The notes: generated by a model from the sequence alone, not told the origin. A DNA stretch of 25,567 nucleotides from JBAXRT01 sp037131065 (GCA_037131065.1 JBAXRT010000029.1:1-25567), one strand, 5' to 3'. Counted from the stretch's first letter, positions 6,923 through 15,373 are shown. Made by a program: numbers and translations.

Positions 6923-7489
6923 ATGCCCCAAAAATCCACCTGTAACTGGCCCTCCGACGATCACTTGATGATCCGCTATCACGACGAGGAATGGGGAGTC
7001 CCGGTTCACGACGACAGGAAAATATTCGAGTTCTTCTTGCTTGACGCTTTCCAGGCAGGTTTGAGCTGGAGAACGGTCCTCTATAAACGGGAACATTTCC
7101 GGAAAGCATTCGACAACTTCGATGTGAAAAAGATCGCCGCCTATGGTGAAAAAGAGATTGTCAGGTTGCTCTCCGATGAAGGGATTATCCGGAACAAGGC
7201 CAAGATTAATGCAACCATTAGCAATGCCAAATGCTTCCTGGCCGTACAGAAGGAGTTTGGCAATTTCGATAAGTATATCTGGCAGTTCACCGGTGGGAAC
7301 CCTATAAAAAATAAACTGAAAACCCTTTCAGAAATGGCGACCTCATCAAGGGAATCGGATGAAATGAGCCGTGATCTCAAATCAAGGGGATTCAAATTCG
7401 TCGGGACTACCATCTGCTACTCCTTTATGCAGGCAGCAGGTATGGTTAATGATCATCTCGTGCATTGTTTCAGGTATAAAACACTTTAA
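6923..7489 (+). CDS. tag: DNA-3-methyladenine glycosylase I
   Basis: Removes N3-methyladenine from alkylated DNA in base-excision repair. The 188 residues match the usual length. The zinc-snap ligands of the family are all here: C7, H20 in YHDEEWGVP, and H178 and C182 in NDHLVHC. The hairpin segment QAGLSWRTVLYKREHFRKAF is typical. The acidic residue equivalent to Glu38 of the E. coli enzyme, which contacts the base, is Asp41 (FLLDAFQAGLSW). I chose the ATG at 6923; the frame is open back through the tRNA genes but that part is not coding. It is followed 15 nt later by the AlbA_2-domain gene, likely in the same transcript. Confidence 0.96.
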   Translation: MPQKSTCNWPSDDHLMIRYHDEEWGVPVHDDRKIFEFFLLDAFQAGLSWRTVLYKREHFRKAFDNFDVKKIAAYGEKEIVRLLSDEGIIRNKAKINATISNAKCFLAVQKEFGNFDKYIWQFTGGNPIKNKLKTLSEMATSSRESDEMSRDLKSRGFKFVGTTICYSFMQAAGMVNDHLVHCFRYKTL

Positions 7490-7504
7490 TCAGGATCAAT
7501 AATC

Positions 7505-8800
7505 ATGGAGATAAAAGCTCAGCTTCTGGATCTTGTGATGAGGGATGAGGATTATGTCCTGTACCACGGTGATCAGCCATTGTTAACGCCCGGAGGAAGG
7601 GAGGTCGCAAGCCCGACAGCCCGGATTCTGAAGCAACTCCTTTTCGAACTCTCCATGAACCAAGGTTCCAGCCTGAGGAGTGTCAACACTTACTCTCTCT
7701 TTTCATTACAACTTGACTTTCTTGCACAAGGGGAGGACCCTTTTGAACACAATTTCGATTCCATTGCGGCACAGGACCCCTTCATTCAGCTGAAAGAGGG
7801 AAACAAGAAGCAATCCCAGGTTTTCGATCCCCTTCAGGCACAGAACCTCTTTGAAAAGAATCCCGCCATGCTGCCGGTTATCTTCTGGGGCGTTTCAGGC
7901 CTGCTTGTATCGTTCAATAATTTTCTGGCCGTAAACCACACTTCCGGTCCGGGAATATACGACCCCTCTGGTAAAATGATAACATCCGTCATCAGGGATG
8001 TCTATTTAAAATATGAAAAGTATGAGAAGACCGTGATCAATGCCCTTAGCCTTGTTCATGGTTCAGGAATTGTCCTGCCCCTGCTTCTTGTGGGAAGGTA
8101 TGTCAATGCTTCGGAATATGTCAATGGATTAATGGCGGTCAGCCTTCAGCGAAACAAAGAATTCGTTACACTTGCTGATATTGAAAGTATCTTGAAAAAT
8201 ATCTTTGATGTCACGGGCAAGATCAGAGGCGAGATCGATCCTTATACTTTTTTTACAGAGAGGTTCCGGGAGGCCAGGAATGCCATCGAATACCTGCTTT
8301 GCTTTAAAGAAGTGAAGAAGGAGGGGGCAGAATCGCTCATTACCATGGGAGAGAGCAACGACGTTGAATTCAAATCAACGCTCCGGTGGGATCTTAAGGC
8401 CGGGAAGACCAGTCAGCACGTGGAAAGGGCAGTTCTTAAAACGATCTCAGCCTTTATGAACTCCGGGGGCGGTAGCCTGCTGATCGGGGTGCGCGACGAC
8501 GGCAGTATCGAAGGGATTGAATCGGATCGTCTGCCGAACGAGGACAAATTCCTGCTTCATTTCTGGACTCTGGTGAGAACAGCCTTTGGAAAGGACGTTA
8601 GTCCATATCTGAAAACACGCCTCGAAAAGGCCGACGGAAAGACCATCTGCATCGTTAAGTGTTTCCGGAGCCAACGTCCTGTGTTCCTGAAACAACCGGG
8701 ATTTGAGGAAGAGTTTTTTATCCGTGTTGGCCCCAGCAGCAATGCCCTAGCCGTCAGCGAGGCATTGAAGTACATCGCCGACCACTTTTCGGAAAAATAA
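7505..8800 (+). CDS. AlbA_2 (Schlafen-type) domain protein with Atp12-like N-terminal half
   Basis: Protein of 431 residues with no signal peptide. The C-terminal part (about 282-413) is an AlbA_2 domain, the putative nucleic-acid-binding Schlafen-like module: ESNDVEFKST, then FMNSGGGSLLIGVRDDGSIEGI (318-338), then EFFIRVGPSSNAL. The N-terminal 270 residues are unlike usual AlbA_2 partners. By eye they follow the order of Atp12, the F1-ATPase assembly chaperone: GDQPLLTPGGREVASPTARI (22-41), DPFIQLKEG...QVFDPL (91-110), and HGSGIVLPLLLVGRYVNASEYVNG (185-208). That likeness is my inference. Start ATG 7505 has AGGA about 9 nt upstream. It follows tag closely and converges with pyrI, the stop codons being covered by a small AATAAC-GAAA-GTTATT hairpin (8796-8811). 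Confidence 0.8.
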   Translation: MEIKAQLLDLVMRDEDYVLYHGDQPLLTPGGREVASPTARILKQLLFELSMNQGSSLRSVNTYSLFSLQLDFLAQGEDPFEHNFDSIAAQDPFIQLKEGNKKQSQVFDPLQAQNLFEKNPAMLPVIFWGVSGLLVSFNNFLAVNHTSGPGIYDPSGKMITSVIRDVYLKYEKYEKTVINALSLVHGSGIVLPLLLVGRYVNASEYVNGLMAVSLQRNKEFVTLADIESILKNIFDVTGKIRGEIDPYTFFTERFREARNAIEYLLCFKEVKKEGAESLITMGESNDVEFKSTLRWDLKAGKTSQHVERAVLKTISAFMNSGGGSLLIGVRDDGSIEGIESDRLPNEDKFLLHFWTLVRTAFGKDVSPYLKTRLEKADGKTICIVKCFRSQRPVFLKQPGFEEEFFIRVGPSSNALAVSEALKYIADHFSEK

Positions 8801-8809
8801 CGAAAGTTA

Positions 8810-9277
8810 TTATTGGAAGGAGATATTGTTTCTTGCTGTAATCTTTTCGCAGTAATGACAGCTTAACTTAAGTTCACTTTTATCGATTACAGTAAACCGC
8901 GTCGGAACATCCTCATTATTGGTTATACAGTTTGGATTGAAGCACTTGACTATTTTTTCAACCTGATAGGGAATCTCAACCTTCTTCTTCTCAGTTACCT
9001 GGAATTTTTTTATCACGATGAGGGTTGCACTAGCGGCCACCAGGGCGATCTTATTGATCTCATCAGGTTTGAAATATTTGTTGCTCACCTTGATGATCCC
9101 TTTCTTTCCCATCTTCCGGCTTTCAAGGTTAGTTCCTATCAGGAGCTGGTTAGGGTATTCGGAAAGGTTCAGGATCTTGATGACCTGGAATACGCTGTTC
9201 GTTGGAATATGATCAATGACGGTGCCGTTTTCAATGGCGTTGACTTTTAATTCTTTCCTTGGATCTTCTTTTTCCAT
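8810..9277 (-). CDS. pyrI: Aspartate carbamoyltransferase regulatory chain
   Basis: Regulatory subunit that binds CTP/ATP and joins PyrB trimers into the allosteric holoenzyme of pyrimidine synthesis. The 155-residue protein has the N-terminal allosteric domain (KVNAIENGTVIDHIP, GTNLESRKMGKKGIIKV) and the C-terminal zinc domain with four cysteines at C112, C117, C140 and C143 (CFNPNC ... CHYC). ATG at 9277 is preferred over an upstream TTG at 9283. It starts 15 nt after the pyrB stop, the usual pyrBI arrangement. Confidence 0.97.
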   Translation of the reverse strand: MEKEDPRKELKVNAIENGTVIDHIPTNSVFQVIKILNLSEYPNQLLIGTNLESRKMGKKGIIKVSNKYFKPDEINKIALVAASATLIVIKKFQVTEKKKVEIPYQVEKIVKCFNPNCITNNEDVPTRFTVIDKSELKLSCHYCEKITARNNISFQ

Positions 9278-9292
9278 TTTCAAAACATTTAT

Positions 9293-10204
9293 TTATTCAA
9301 CAACACCTAAGATGGATGCAAGCAAGGCTTGCCGAACGAAAACCCCGTTTAGCGCCTGGGTGAAATAATAGGCTTTCGGGTTGTCATCAACGTCGGTGGT
9401 TATCTCGTTTACACGGGGTAGTGGATGAAGTATCTTCAGGTTTGGTTTTGCATCATCCAGCATGGCATTGCGAAGCACATAGGAGTTTTTTACCTTTTCA
9501 TATTCCATCGGGTCGGAAAAACGCTCCTTCTGGATCCTGGTCATATAAAGGATGTCCACCTTTGGGATCACATCCTGGAGATCGGCATACTGGTGATAAG
9601 CAAGGTTACGCCCCTTGATGTGCATTTTCACAGAGCTGGGCAGTTTCAGCTCGGTAGGGGAGACCAGGTGAAAAGTGGTATTGTAGTTGCACAGCGCCAT
9701 GACCAGCGAATGGACCGTCCTTCCGAATTTCAGGTCACCGACAAAGGCTATATTAAGATTATCCAGAGTCTCCTGAGTCTTCCGGATCGAATAGAGATCA
9801 AGCAGGGTCTGTGTTGGATGCTGGTTGGCCCCGTCGCCGGCATTGATTATAGGTACTTTCGATACCTCGCTGGCAAAACGGGCGCTGCCCTCCTTCGGGT
9901 GCCGCATCACAATGATATCCGAATAATTGCTGACTGTGAGAATCGTGTCACGCAGGGACTCCCCCTTTTGTACGCTCGATCCGGAAGGATCCGAAAATCC
10001 GATCACCTTTGCCCCGAGCCGTGTGGCAGCGCTTTCAAAACTCAGCCTGGTCCTGGTGGAGGGTTCAAAAAAAAGGGTGGCCACGACAAAATCTTCCAGG
10101 ATACGTTGCCTGGGCCTTTTTTCAAACGCCCCCGCAAGATCGAGAATACGGATATGTTCCTCCCGTGTGAAATCGTTGATGGAAACAAGACTTTTACTTT
10201 TCAT
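9293..10204 (-). CDS. pyrB: Aspartate carbamoyltransferase catalytic chain
   Basis: Condenses carbamoyl phosphate and aspartate to carbamoyl aspartate, the committed step of UMP synthesis. The 303 residues carry the carbamoyl-phosphate loop FFEPSTRTRLSF (STRTR at 49-53), the SSVQKGES loop with the active-site Ser and Lys, HPTQTLLD, and HPLPRVNEI. I chose ATG 10204; the frame is open to 10309 but that stretch lies across the upstream terminator. Pairing with pyrI predicts the dodecameric E. coli type enzyme. Confidence 0.98.
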   Translation of the reverse strand: MKSKSLVSINDFTREEHIRILDLAGAFEKRPRQRILEDFVVATLFFEPSTRTRLSFESAATRLGAKVIGFSDPSGSSVQKGESLRDTILTVSNYSDIIVMRHPKEGSARFASEVSKVPIINAGDGANQHPTQTLLDLYSIRKTQETLDNLNIAFVGDLKFGRTVHSLVMALCNYNTTFHLVSPTELKLPSSVKMHIKGRNLAYHQYADLQDVIPKVDILYMTRIQKERFSDPMEYEKVKNSYVLRNAMLDDAKPNLKILHPLPRVNEITTDVDDNPKAYYFTQALNGVFVRQALLASILGVVE

Positions 10205-10233
10205 CTCTGCCTGTCTGACTTTTTGGTTACTGA

Positions 10234-10241
10234 CAAATATA
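10234..10241 (-). promoter_or_regulatory. -7 box of the pyrBI operon
   Basis: TATATTTG matches TAnnTTTG, 30 nt before the pyrB ATG. It directly abuts the T run of the terminator of the upstream gene, so the terminator tail and the next promoter share bases. No -33 TTTG is possible because that region is the hairpin. Confidence 0.5.
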
Positions 10242-10268
10242 AAAAAAATCCCGGCGAGTGCCGGGATT
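10241..10268 (-). terminator. Terminator of the cyclic-diphosphoglycerate-synthetase-like gene
   Basis: Nine-base-pair GC-rich stem AATCCCGGC/GCCGGGATT with a 4-nt loop followed on the minus strand by eight T. It starts 6 nt after the stop codon at 10275. Confidence 0.92.
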
Positions 10269-10274
10269 AAATTA

Positions 10275-11612
10275 TTACTTGATTTTATGCTTCTTAAGAA
10301 AATCACCAAGGATCATATCCAGGTCAGGTTTCCCGATCTCCTGAAGGTCATAGTAAACCCGTGTGTTGGGTTTCTTGATCTTCACGATGCGGTTCAGATC
10401 GATAGGAGTTGCAATGATCACCGAATCACATTTGGTCTTGTTGATGGTGCTCTCAAGGTCCTTCACCTGCTGGCTTCCATAGCCCATCGCAGGAAGCAGA
10501 TGACCAATCTCAGGATAAATACGGAAGGTCTCGGCCAGTTTTCCAACGACATAAGGTCTCGGATCGACGATCTCGGCTGCACCATATTTATAGGCAGCAA
10601 CGATACCTGCGCCGATCTTCATTTCACCATGGGTTAATGTAGGTCCGTCTTCAATCACAAGGACCTTTTTCCCGCGGATCAGCGACTCATCATCCACCCT
10701 GATGGGGGATGCGCCGTCGACGACGATGGCATTCGGGTTGATCTTGCGGATATTCTCCCGAACTTTGGTTATGTTCTCCGGGTTGGCCGAGTCGATCTTG
10801 TTCAGGATCACCACATCGGCAATACGGATATTCACTTCACCGGGATAGTATCCGATCTCGGCGCCCGGCCTGTGGGGGTCGGCAACTGTTACCATGAGAT
10901 CCGGCTTGTAGAAGGGGAAGTCGTTATTCCCGCCATCCCAAAGAATAACATCGCAGCCACCGGGATCCTTTTCCGCCTGGCGCAGGATGGCTTCATAATC
11001 AACGCCGGCATAGATTACATTCCCGCGGACTACGTGCGGTTCGTATTCCTCCATCTCCTCAATGGTGCATTTATGCTTCACAAGGTCTTTCAGGGTCGCA
11101 AAACGCTGGACCTTCTGTTCTACGAGATCTCCATAAGGCATAGGGTGCCTGACGGCCACCACTTTCAGCCCCTTATTCATCAGGATCTCGATGATCCTCC
11201 TGGAGGTCTGGCTTTTTCCGCAACCTGTGCGTGTTGCGCCAACGGCAATAACAGGTTTTGTGCTCTTAACCATCGTCTCCTTCGGCCCGAGAAGGATGAA
11301 ATTAGCTCCTGCTGCATTTACAATGGAGCTCATGTTCATGACTCTTTGATAAGGCACGTCGCTGTACGCGAAATTACAGACATCCACATCGTACTTCCTG
11401 ATGAGTTCTGGTAATTCGCTCTCGGCATAGATTGGAATCCCTTTCGGATAGAGTTTCCCTGCAAGGGCAGCCGGGTATTTCCGTCCGTCAATGTCGGGAA
11501 TCTGGGCAGCAGTAAAAGCCACCACGTTGAAGTTACTGTTCGCTCGGTAATAGGTGTTGAAATTGTGAAAATCGCGCCCGGCCGCGCCGATGATGATTAC
11601 ATTCTTTTTCAT
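10275..11612 (-). CDS. Cyclic 2,3-diphosphoglycerate synthetase-like P-loop GTPase
   Basis: Cytoplasmic protein of 445 residues resembling the methanogen enzyme that cyclises 2,3-diphosphoglycerate, the archaeal thermoprotectant. The N-terminal domain (1-115) opens with KKNVIIIGAAGRDFHNFN. The P-loop GATRTGCGKS is at 125-134, a Walker-B-like WDGGNNDFPF at 225-234, and a G4-like NKID at 271-274, all fitting a SIMIBI-class NTPase. GATRTGCGKSQTSR and VVAVRHPMPYGDL are strongly diagnostic of this family. Bacterial members are widespread, but their substrate is not established, so the enzyme name should be read as family likeness. ATG 11612 fits the family start. It lies upstream of pyrBI but is separated by a strong terminator. 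Confidence 0.85.
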   Translation of the reverse strand: MKKNVIIIGAAGRDFHNFNTYYRANSNFNVVAFTAAQIPDIDGRKYPAALAGKLYPKGIPIYAESELPELIRKYDVDVCNFAYSDVPYQRVMNMSSIVNAAGANFILLGPKETMVKSTKPVIAVGATRTGCGKSQTSRRIIEILMNKGLKVVAVRHPMPYGDLVEQKVQRFATLKDLVKHKCTIEEMEEYEPHVVRGNVIYAGVDYEAILRQAEKDPGGCDVILWDGGNNDFPFYKPDLMVTVADPHRPGAEIGYYPGEVNIRIADVVILNKIDSANPENITKVRENIRKINPNAIVVDGASPIRVDDESLIRGKKVLVIEDGPTLTHGEMKIGAGIVAAYKYGAAEIVDPRPYVVGKLAETFRIYPEIGHLLPAMGYGSQQVKDLESTINKTKCDSVIIATPIDLNRIVKIKKPNTRVYYDLQEIGKPDLDMILGDFLKKHKIK

Positions 11613-11680
11613 TCTGACCTCGCTTTTTACGGGTTTTACAATATGTTGTTGATGTTTATCTCTGAAAAGGAAATGAATTG

Positions 11681-11712
11681 CAAACCTACTTATTTTTTGT
11701 CTATTACCCAAA
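11681..11712 (-). promoter_or_regulatory. Promoter of the cyclic-diphosphoglycerate-synthetase-like gene
   Basis: TAGGTTTG (11681-11688) with TTTG (plus-strand CAAA 11709-11712) at a 20-nt spacing. The predicted leader is about 60 nt long. Confidence 0.65.
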
Positions 11713-11777
11713 TCCGGAACCAAAAATGACCGGATGCTATCACCCGGAGCACCTGCACCCTGCTCGCTAAAAATTGA

Positions 11778-11785
11778 TAACTTTG
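11778..11785 (+). promoter_or_regulatory. -7 box of argS
   Basis: TAACTTTG matches TAnnTTTG and lies 16 nt before the ATG, so the leader is about 10 nt. No clear -33 TTTG. Confidence 0.5.
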
Positions 11786-11800
11786 CGGAAAATTTATCCG

Positions 11801-13591
11801 ATGATCGAACAGAAACTTCTTCTGCAGACCTGTGAAGCAATAAAAGTCCTGTATGGGAAAACCATCGACTCCGGCGCCATTGGTCTTGAGAAAACGAAGA
11901 AAGAGATCACAGGGGATTTTACGATCATCGCTTTTCCGTTTACAAAGATTTCCCGGAAATCGCCGGAGATAACTGCCAATGAAATAGGCCTTTTTCTTTC
12001 AGAAAAAATCAGCAGTATAAAGTCCTTTCATGTCATCAAAGGGTTTCTGAACATTTTATTGCATGACGATTATTGGATTGAATTTGCCCGGGAAAATGCC
12101 TTTTCCAGGGATTTTGGAATGGCTACACCAAATGAAAAGGGCCCGGTGGTCCTCGAATATTCCTCGCCAAATACCAATAAACCTTTGCACCTTGGTCACA
12201 TCCGCAATAATCTTCTGGGTTTTTCCCTTGCAAGGATCCTTACAGCCAACGGAAGTCAGGTGGTCAAGGTCAACCTGGTCAACGACCGGGGAATCCATAT
12301 TTGCAAATCCATGCTGGCATACAGCCGCTGGGGAAATGGCGAGACTCCCGGATCCTCAGGAATCAAAGGAGACCACCTGATCGGAAAGTATTATGTTCTC
12401 TTTGAGAAATATTACCGGGAAGAGATAAAGGAGCTGGTAGAAAAGGGACTGACAGAGGAGGAGGCCATGCGACAGGCCCCGGTTATCCTGGAGGCCCAGG
12501 AACTACTTCGCAAATGGGAGGCAATGGATCCTGAAACAGTTTCACTGTGGAGTATGATGAACGGGTGGGCCTATTCTGGATTTGAAGAGACTTACAAGCG
12601 GCTCGGGATCGAATTTGACAAGATTTATTATGAAAGCAAGACCTACCTCCTTGGGAAACAGCTTGTACTGGACGGATTAGACCACGGTAAGCTGACAAAG
12701 AAAGCGGATGGAAGTGTCTGGGCAGATCTTTCTGCTGAAGGCCTTGATGAAAAACTACTTCTCAGGTCGGACGGGACTTCGGTTTACATGACCCAGGACC
12801 TTGGCACAGCTCAGTTGAGGTTTGAGGAGTTTCATCCCTCTGAGATGATCTACGTTGTGGGTAATGAACAGAACTATCACTTTGATGTCCTGAAACACGT
12901 ATTGGCTCATCTTGGCAAACGATGGGCATCCCATATCTACCATCTCTCTTACGGAATGGTCGAACTTCCGCAGGGAAAGATGAAATCCCGGGAAGGGACC
13001 GTGGTTGACGCCGACGATCTGATGGATGAGATGTTTCGGACAGCAGAGGAACGCACAAGGGAACTTGGTAAGGTCGATGATTTTTCTGATGATGAGGCCG
13101 GGGATCTCTTTCGTATGATTGGCCTTGGTGCCCTGAAATATTTTATCCTGAAGGTCGATCCGAAAAAGAATATGCTGTTCGATCCGGAGGAATCGATCGA
13201 TTTCAACGGGAACACCGGCCCCTTTATTCAATATACTTATGCCCGTATTCAGTCTCTTCTCAGGAAAGCAGAGGTGGCAGGAATTCAAACCGAACTAAAA
13301 ATTGATGATCACCACTTCAGCCTACTGGAGCAGGAAAGGGTAATCGTTAAAATCCTCTATTCGTTTCCCTCTGTCATCAGGCAATCCGGGCAGGAATTGA
13401 ACCCTGCAGTTATTGCAAACTATGTATTTGACCTGGCCAAAGAGTATAACCAGTTTTACCAGGAGGTCCCGGTCCTCAAAGCAGTCGATGAAGTGAGCAG
13501 GTCTTTCAGACTGCTGCTTTCCCTCTTTACAGCTTCAGTCACAAGGCGCTCTCTTACTCTCCTAGGTATTGATGTTCCGGAACGCATGTAA
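11801..13591 (+). CDS. argS: Arginyl-tRNA synthetase
   Basis: Class I synthetase that charges tRNA-Arg. The 596 residues are a usual length. In order: N-terminal Add-1 tRNA-D-loop domain (1-105), catalytic Rossmann fold with YSSPNTNKPLHLGH (HLGH at 130-133) and VNDRGIHICKS, QDLGTAQLRF, the KMSKS equivalent GKMKSREGTVV, and the C-terminal helical anticodon-binding domain with FDLAKEYNQFYQEVPVL. Start ATG 11801 matches the family N terminus. It is transcribed alone from its own -7 box and ends at a shared bidirectional terminator. Confidence 0.98.
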   Translation: MIEQKLLLQTCEAIKVLYGKTIDSGAIGLEKTKKEITGDFTIIAFPFTKISRKSPEITANEIGLFLSEKISSIKSFHVIKGFLNILLHDDYWIEFARENAFSRDFGMATPNEKGPVVLEYSSPNTNKPLHLGHIRNNLLGFSLARILTANGSQVVKVNLVNDRGIHICKSMLAYSRWGNGETPGSSGIKGDHLIGKYYVLFEKYYREEIKELVEKGLTEEEAMRQAPVILEAQELLRKWEAMDPETVSLWSMMNGWAYSGFEETYKRLGIEFDKIYYESKTYLLGKQLVLDGLDHGKLTKKADGSVWADLSAEGLDEKLLLRSDGTSVYMTQDLGTAQLRFEEFHPSEMIYVVGNEQNYHFDVLKHVLAHLGKRWASHIYHLSYGMVELPQGKMKSREGTVVDADDLMDEMFRTAEERTRELGKVDDFSDDEAGDLFRMIGLGALKYFILKVDPKKNMLFDPEESIDFNGNTGPFIQYTYARIQSLLRKAEVAGIQTELKIDDHHFSLLEQERVIVKILYSFPSVIRQSGQELNPAVIANYVFDLAKEYNQFYQEVPVLKAVDEVSRSFRLLLSLFTASVTRRSLTLLGIDVPERM

Positions 13592-13594
13592 AAA

Positions 13595-13627
13595 AAAAGA
13601 GGCCGTCTTTGGCAGACGACCTCTTTT
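13595..13627. terminator. Bidirectional terminator between argS and the T9SS cargo gene
   Basis: Stem AAAAGAGG-C-CGTCT/AGACG-A-CCTCTTTT. The plus strand ends in only four T, while the minus strand runs into about nine T, so it is the better terminator for the minus-strand gene ending at 13648. Confidence 0.88.
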
Positions 13628-13647
13628 CGTAGTATCAGATTAGATGA

Positions 13648-15237
13648 TTAGTTAACAACAATCTTCTTGTTGATATAACCGTCAGCCATCTTGAGTTTCA
13701 GGTTGTAAATTCCCGATTTCAGATCAGAAGTATTGATAGTCATGATGTTTGCATCAGAATTCTGGATAAGAACGGCCTGTCCTACAAGATTGATAATACG
13801 GATCTCCTGGATGTTCACTGAAGATTCAATATTCAATTGATCAACAACAGGGTTAGGATAAACTTTTACAGAAGCCTGTGAAAGATCGTTGATGCCGGTA
13901 CCGCCTACATAGATGTAATCGGTCTTTACAAGGGTCATGTCGCCCCACTCGTTGGTAGCCTTCAGGGTTACGTTGAAGGCACCAGAGTTGTTGTAAGTAA
14001 TAGCAGGAGGATTCTCGGCAGTTGAAGTTGCCGGTATCCCGCCTTCGAATGTCCACTGGAATGATGTTGTGCCGGGGGATGACAGGTTGGTAAAAGTAAC
14101 CTGGCCGCCAAGAACGATCGCCGTGTCTGATGCTTCAAAATCAGGAACCGGGGCAACAAGGTTTCCGTCGAATTTATACATGCCGCCTGCTCCACTGTTT
14201 GCAAATGCTCCGGCCCAACCGGTTGAATCATCAATAAAGTCAGTGGCAAGAAACTGAAGCCCGATAGTAGCTGCCATGTCAATCCATGTTTCGCCATCAT
14301 CAAAGCTGTATGTAACGCCTGCAAGGCCACTGGCAGCATCGGCGCCTGTCCTTACCCAGGTGCTTTCGCTTCCGGGAATGAAAGCCATATCATTGTTGAA
14401 TACATTTCCGGTCTGGATAACTTCAGTAAATGTAGCTCCGCCGTCCGACGTTTTGGCTAACCTGCCAGGACTTCCGGATGTTGCATCAAGGTCCATAATA
14501 AGACCGGTGGTTTCATCCTTGAAGAAGGGCTTAATGTAAATTCCTTCAAACGGAGTACAGGAAGCAACAGTCCAGTTCAAACCTTTATCGACTGATTTGT
14601 AAATCCTGCCGAGGTTTGTCCCGAACCATACTATGTCTCCAACTACAGATTTGTATCCGACTATTCCCCATTCACCGCTCAGCGGGGTGGGACTGTTAGC
14701 CCCTGGAACTGCAGTCCAAGTAGTACCGCCATCTGTGGTGGTGTACATTTCAAATTTTCCGCTGATGGGATCGCCCATGCACCATCCGGTATTGGCATCC
14801 CAGAAATGAAGGCAGTTCGGGAAGGATGCAGAATTTGTAAAAGGTGCGGTTTCCTGTTTTGCCCAGGTAGTACCACCATCAGTGGTTGCATAAATACCCA
14901 TGGGTTTTGAACCGCTTGCCCTGAACATAGGGGCCCAGGCTTTGTTGGCATCAACAGCCTCGATCATGGCAAACTTCAGACCAGTGGTTCCCGTGGCTGT
15001 GGTAACCGTTCCTGCTACCCAGGTGGTTCCTCCATCTATCGTCTTGGTGTAATCGCGGCAGGAGTTGGCAGGAGTAGTGCCGTCATACGCAGCAGCCCAG
15101 ACTACGCTGGCATCAACTGCCGACATGTAGTCGATGCCACGTGAATCGGCTAAATTGCTGTTTTGTTCAATCCACTGCGCCTGGGTGGAGATTACGATGG
15201 CAACAATGGCAAAAATAGATAGTAAGATTTTTTTCAT
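13648..15237 (-). CDS. Secreted protein with Asp-box repeats, PKD domain and T9SS type A sorting domain
   Basis: Cell-surface or released protein of 529 residues. It has a Sec signal peptide (MKKILLSIFAIVAIVISTQA), a sialidase-like beta-propeller region (about 25-360) with Asp-box repeats (TIDGGTTW, ATTDGGTTW, TTTDGGTTW, SVDKGLNW, TSDGGATF, SFDDGETW), a PKD domain (about 362-446, VTFTNLSSPGTTSFQWTFEGG) and a C-terminal sorting domain (about 455-529) with VKVYPNPVVDQLNI, GIYNLKL and terminal KKIVVN. The last domain is recognised by the type IX secretion system and removed or lipid-linked at the surface. No sialidase catalytic residues are evident, so binding or scaffolding is as likely as hydrolysis. 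Confidence 0.93.
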   Translation of the reverse strand: MKKILLSIFAIVAIVISTQAQWIEQNSNLADSRGIDYMSAVDASVVWAAAYDGTTPANSCRDYTKTIDGGTTWVAGTVTTATGTTGLKFAMIEAVDANKAWAPMFRASGSKPMGIYATTDGGTTWAKQETAPFTNSASFPNCLHFWDANTGWCMGDPISGKFEMYTTTDGGTTWTAVPGANSPTPLSGEWGIVGYKSVVGDIVWFGTNLGRIYKSVDKGLNWTVASCTPFEGIYIKPFFKDETTGLIMDLDATSGSPGRLAKTSDGGATFTEVIQTGNVFNNDMAFIPGSESTWVRTGADAASGLAGVTYSFDDGETWIDMAATIGLQFLATDFIDDSTGWAGAFANSGAGGMYKFDGNLVAPVPDFEASDTAIVLGGQVTFTNLSSPGTTSFQWTFEGGIPATSTAENPPAITYNNSGAFNVTLKATNEWGDMTLVKTDYIYVGGTGINDLSQASVKVYPNPVVDQLNIESSVNIQEIRIINLVGQAVLIQNSDANIMTINTSDLKSGIYNLKLKMADGYINKKIVVN

Positions 15238-15272
15238 GACTTCGTGGTTTTGGTGAATAATAATTATTTGTT

Positions 15273-15302
15273 CAAAAGTACAAATATTTTTTTTTCCTCA
15301 AA
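15273..15302 (-). promoter_or_regulatory. Promoter of the T9SS cargo gene
   Basis: TACTTTTG (15273-15280) and TTTG (plus-strand CAAA 15299-15302) with an 18-nt A-rich spacer. The start of transcription is expected about 29 nt before the ATG. Confidence 0.75.
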
Positions 15303-15348
15303 GTGATTTTTGAAAAAATATCACATCACCCATTTCTTTCTGTCAAAA

Positions 15349-15373
15349 GAGCGGGGCTTGTCCTATCCCGCTC
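15349..15373. repeat. Short GC-rich inverted repeat upstream of ffh promoter
   Basis: GAGCGGG (15349-15355) and CCCGCTC (15367-15373), 11-nt loop, ending 22 nt before the ffh -7 box. No T run follows, so it is not a terminator. Role unknown. Confidence 0.4.

Noticed and set aside
7505..8800. Anti-phage defence system built on the AlbA_2/Schlafen-like domain
   Set aside because: The neighbours are tag and pyrI, with no nuclease, reverse transcriptase or other defence partner, and no sign of a genomic island.
8796..8811. AATAAC-GAAA-GTTATT hairpin across the convergent stops of the AlbA_2 gene and pyrI as a terminator
   Set aside because: The stem is short and AT-rich and no T run follows on either strand.
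9425..10270. 281-residue open frame antisense to pyrB
   Set aside because: Fully inside pyrB and its terminator; no recognisable protein features.
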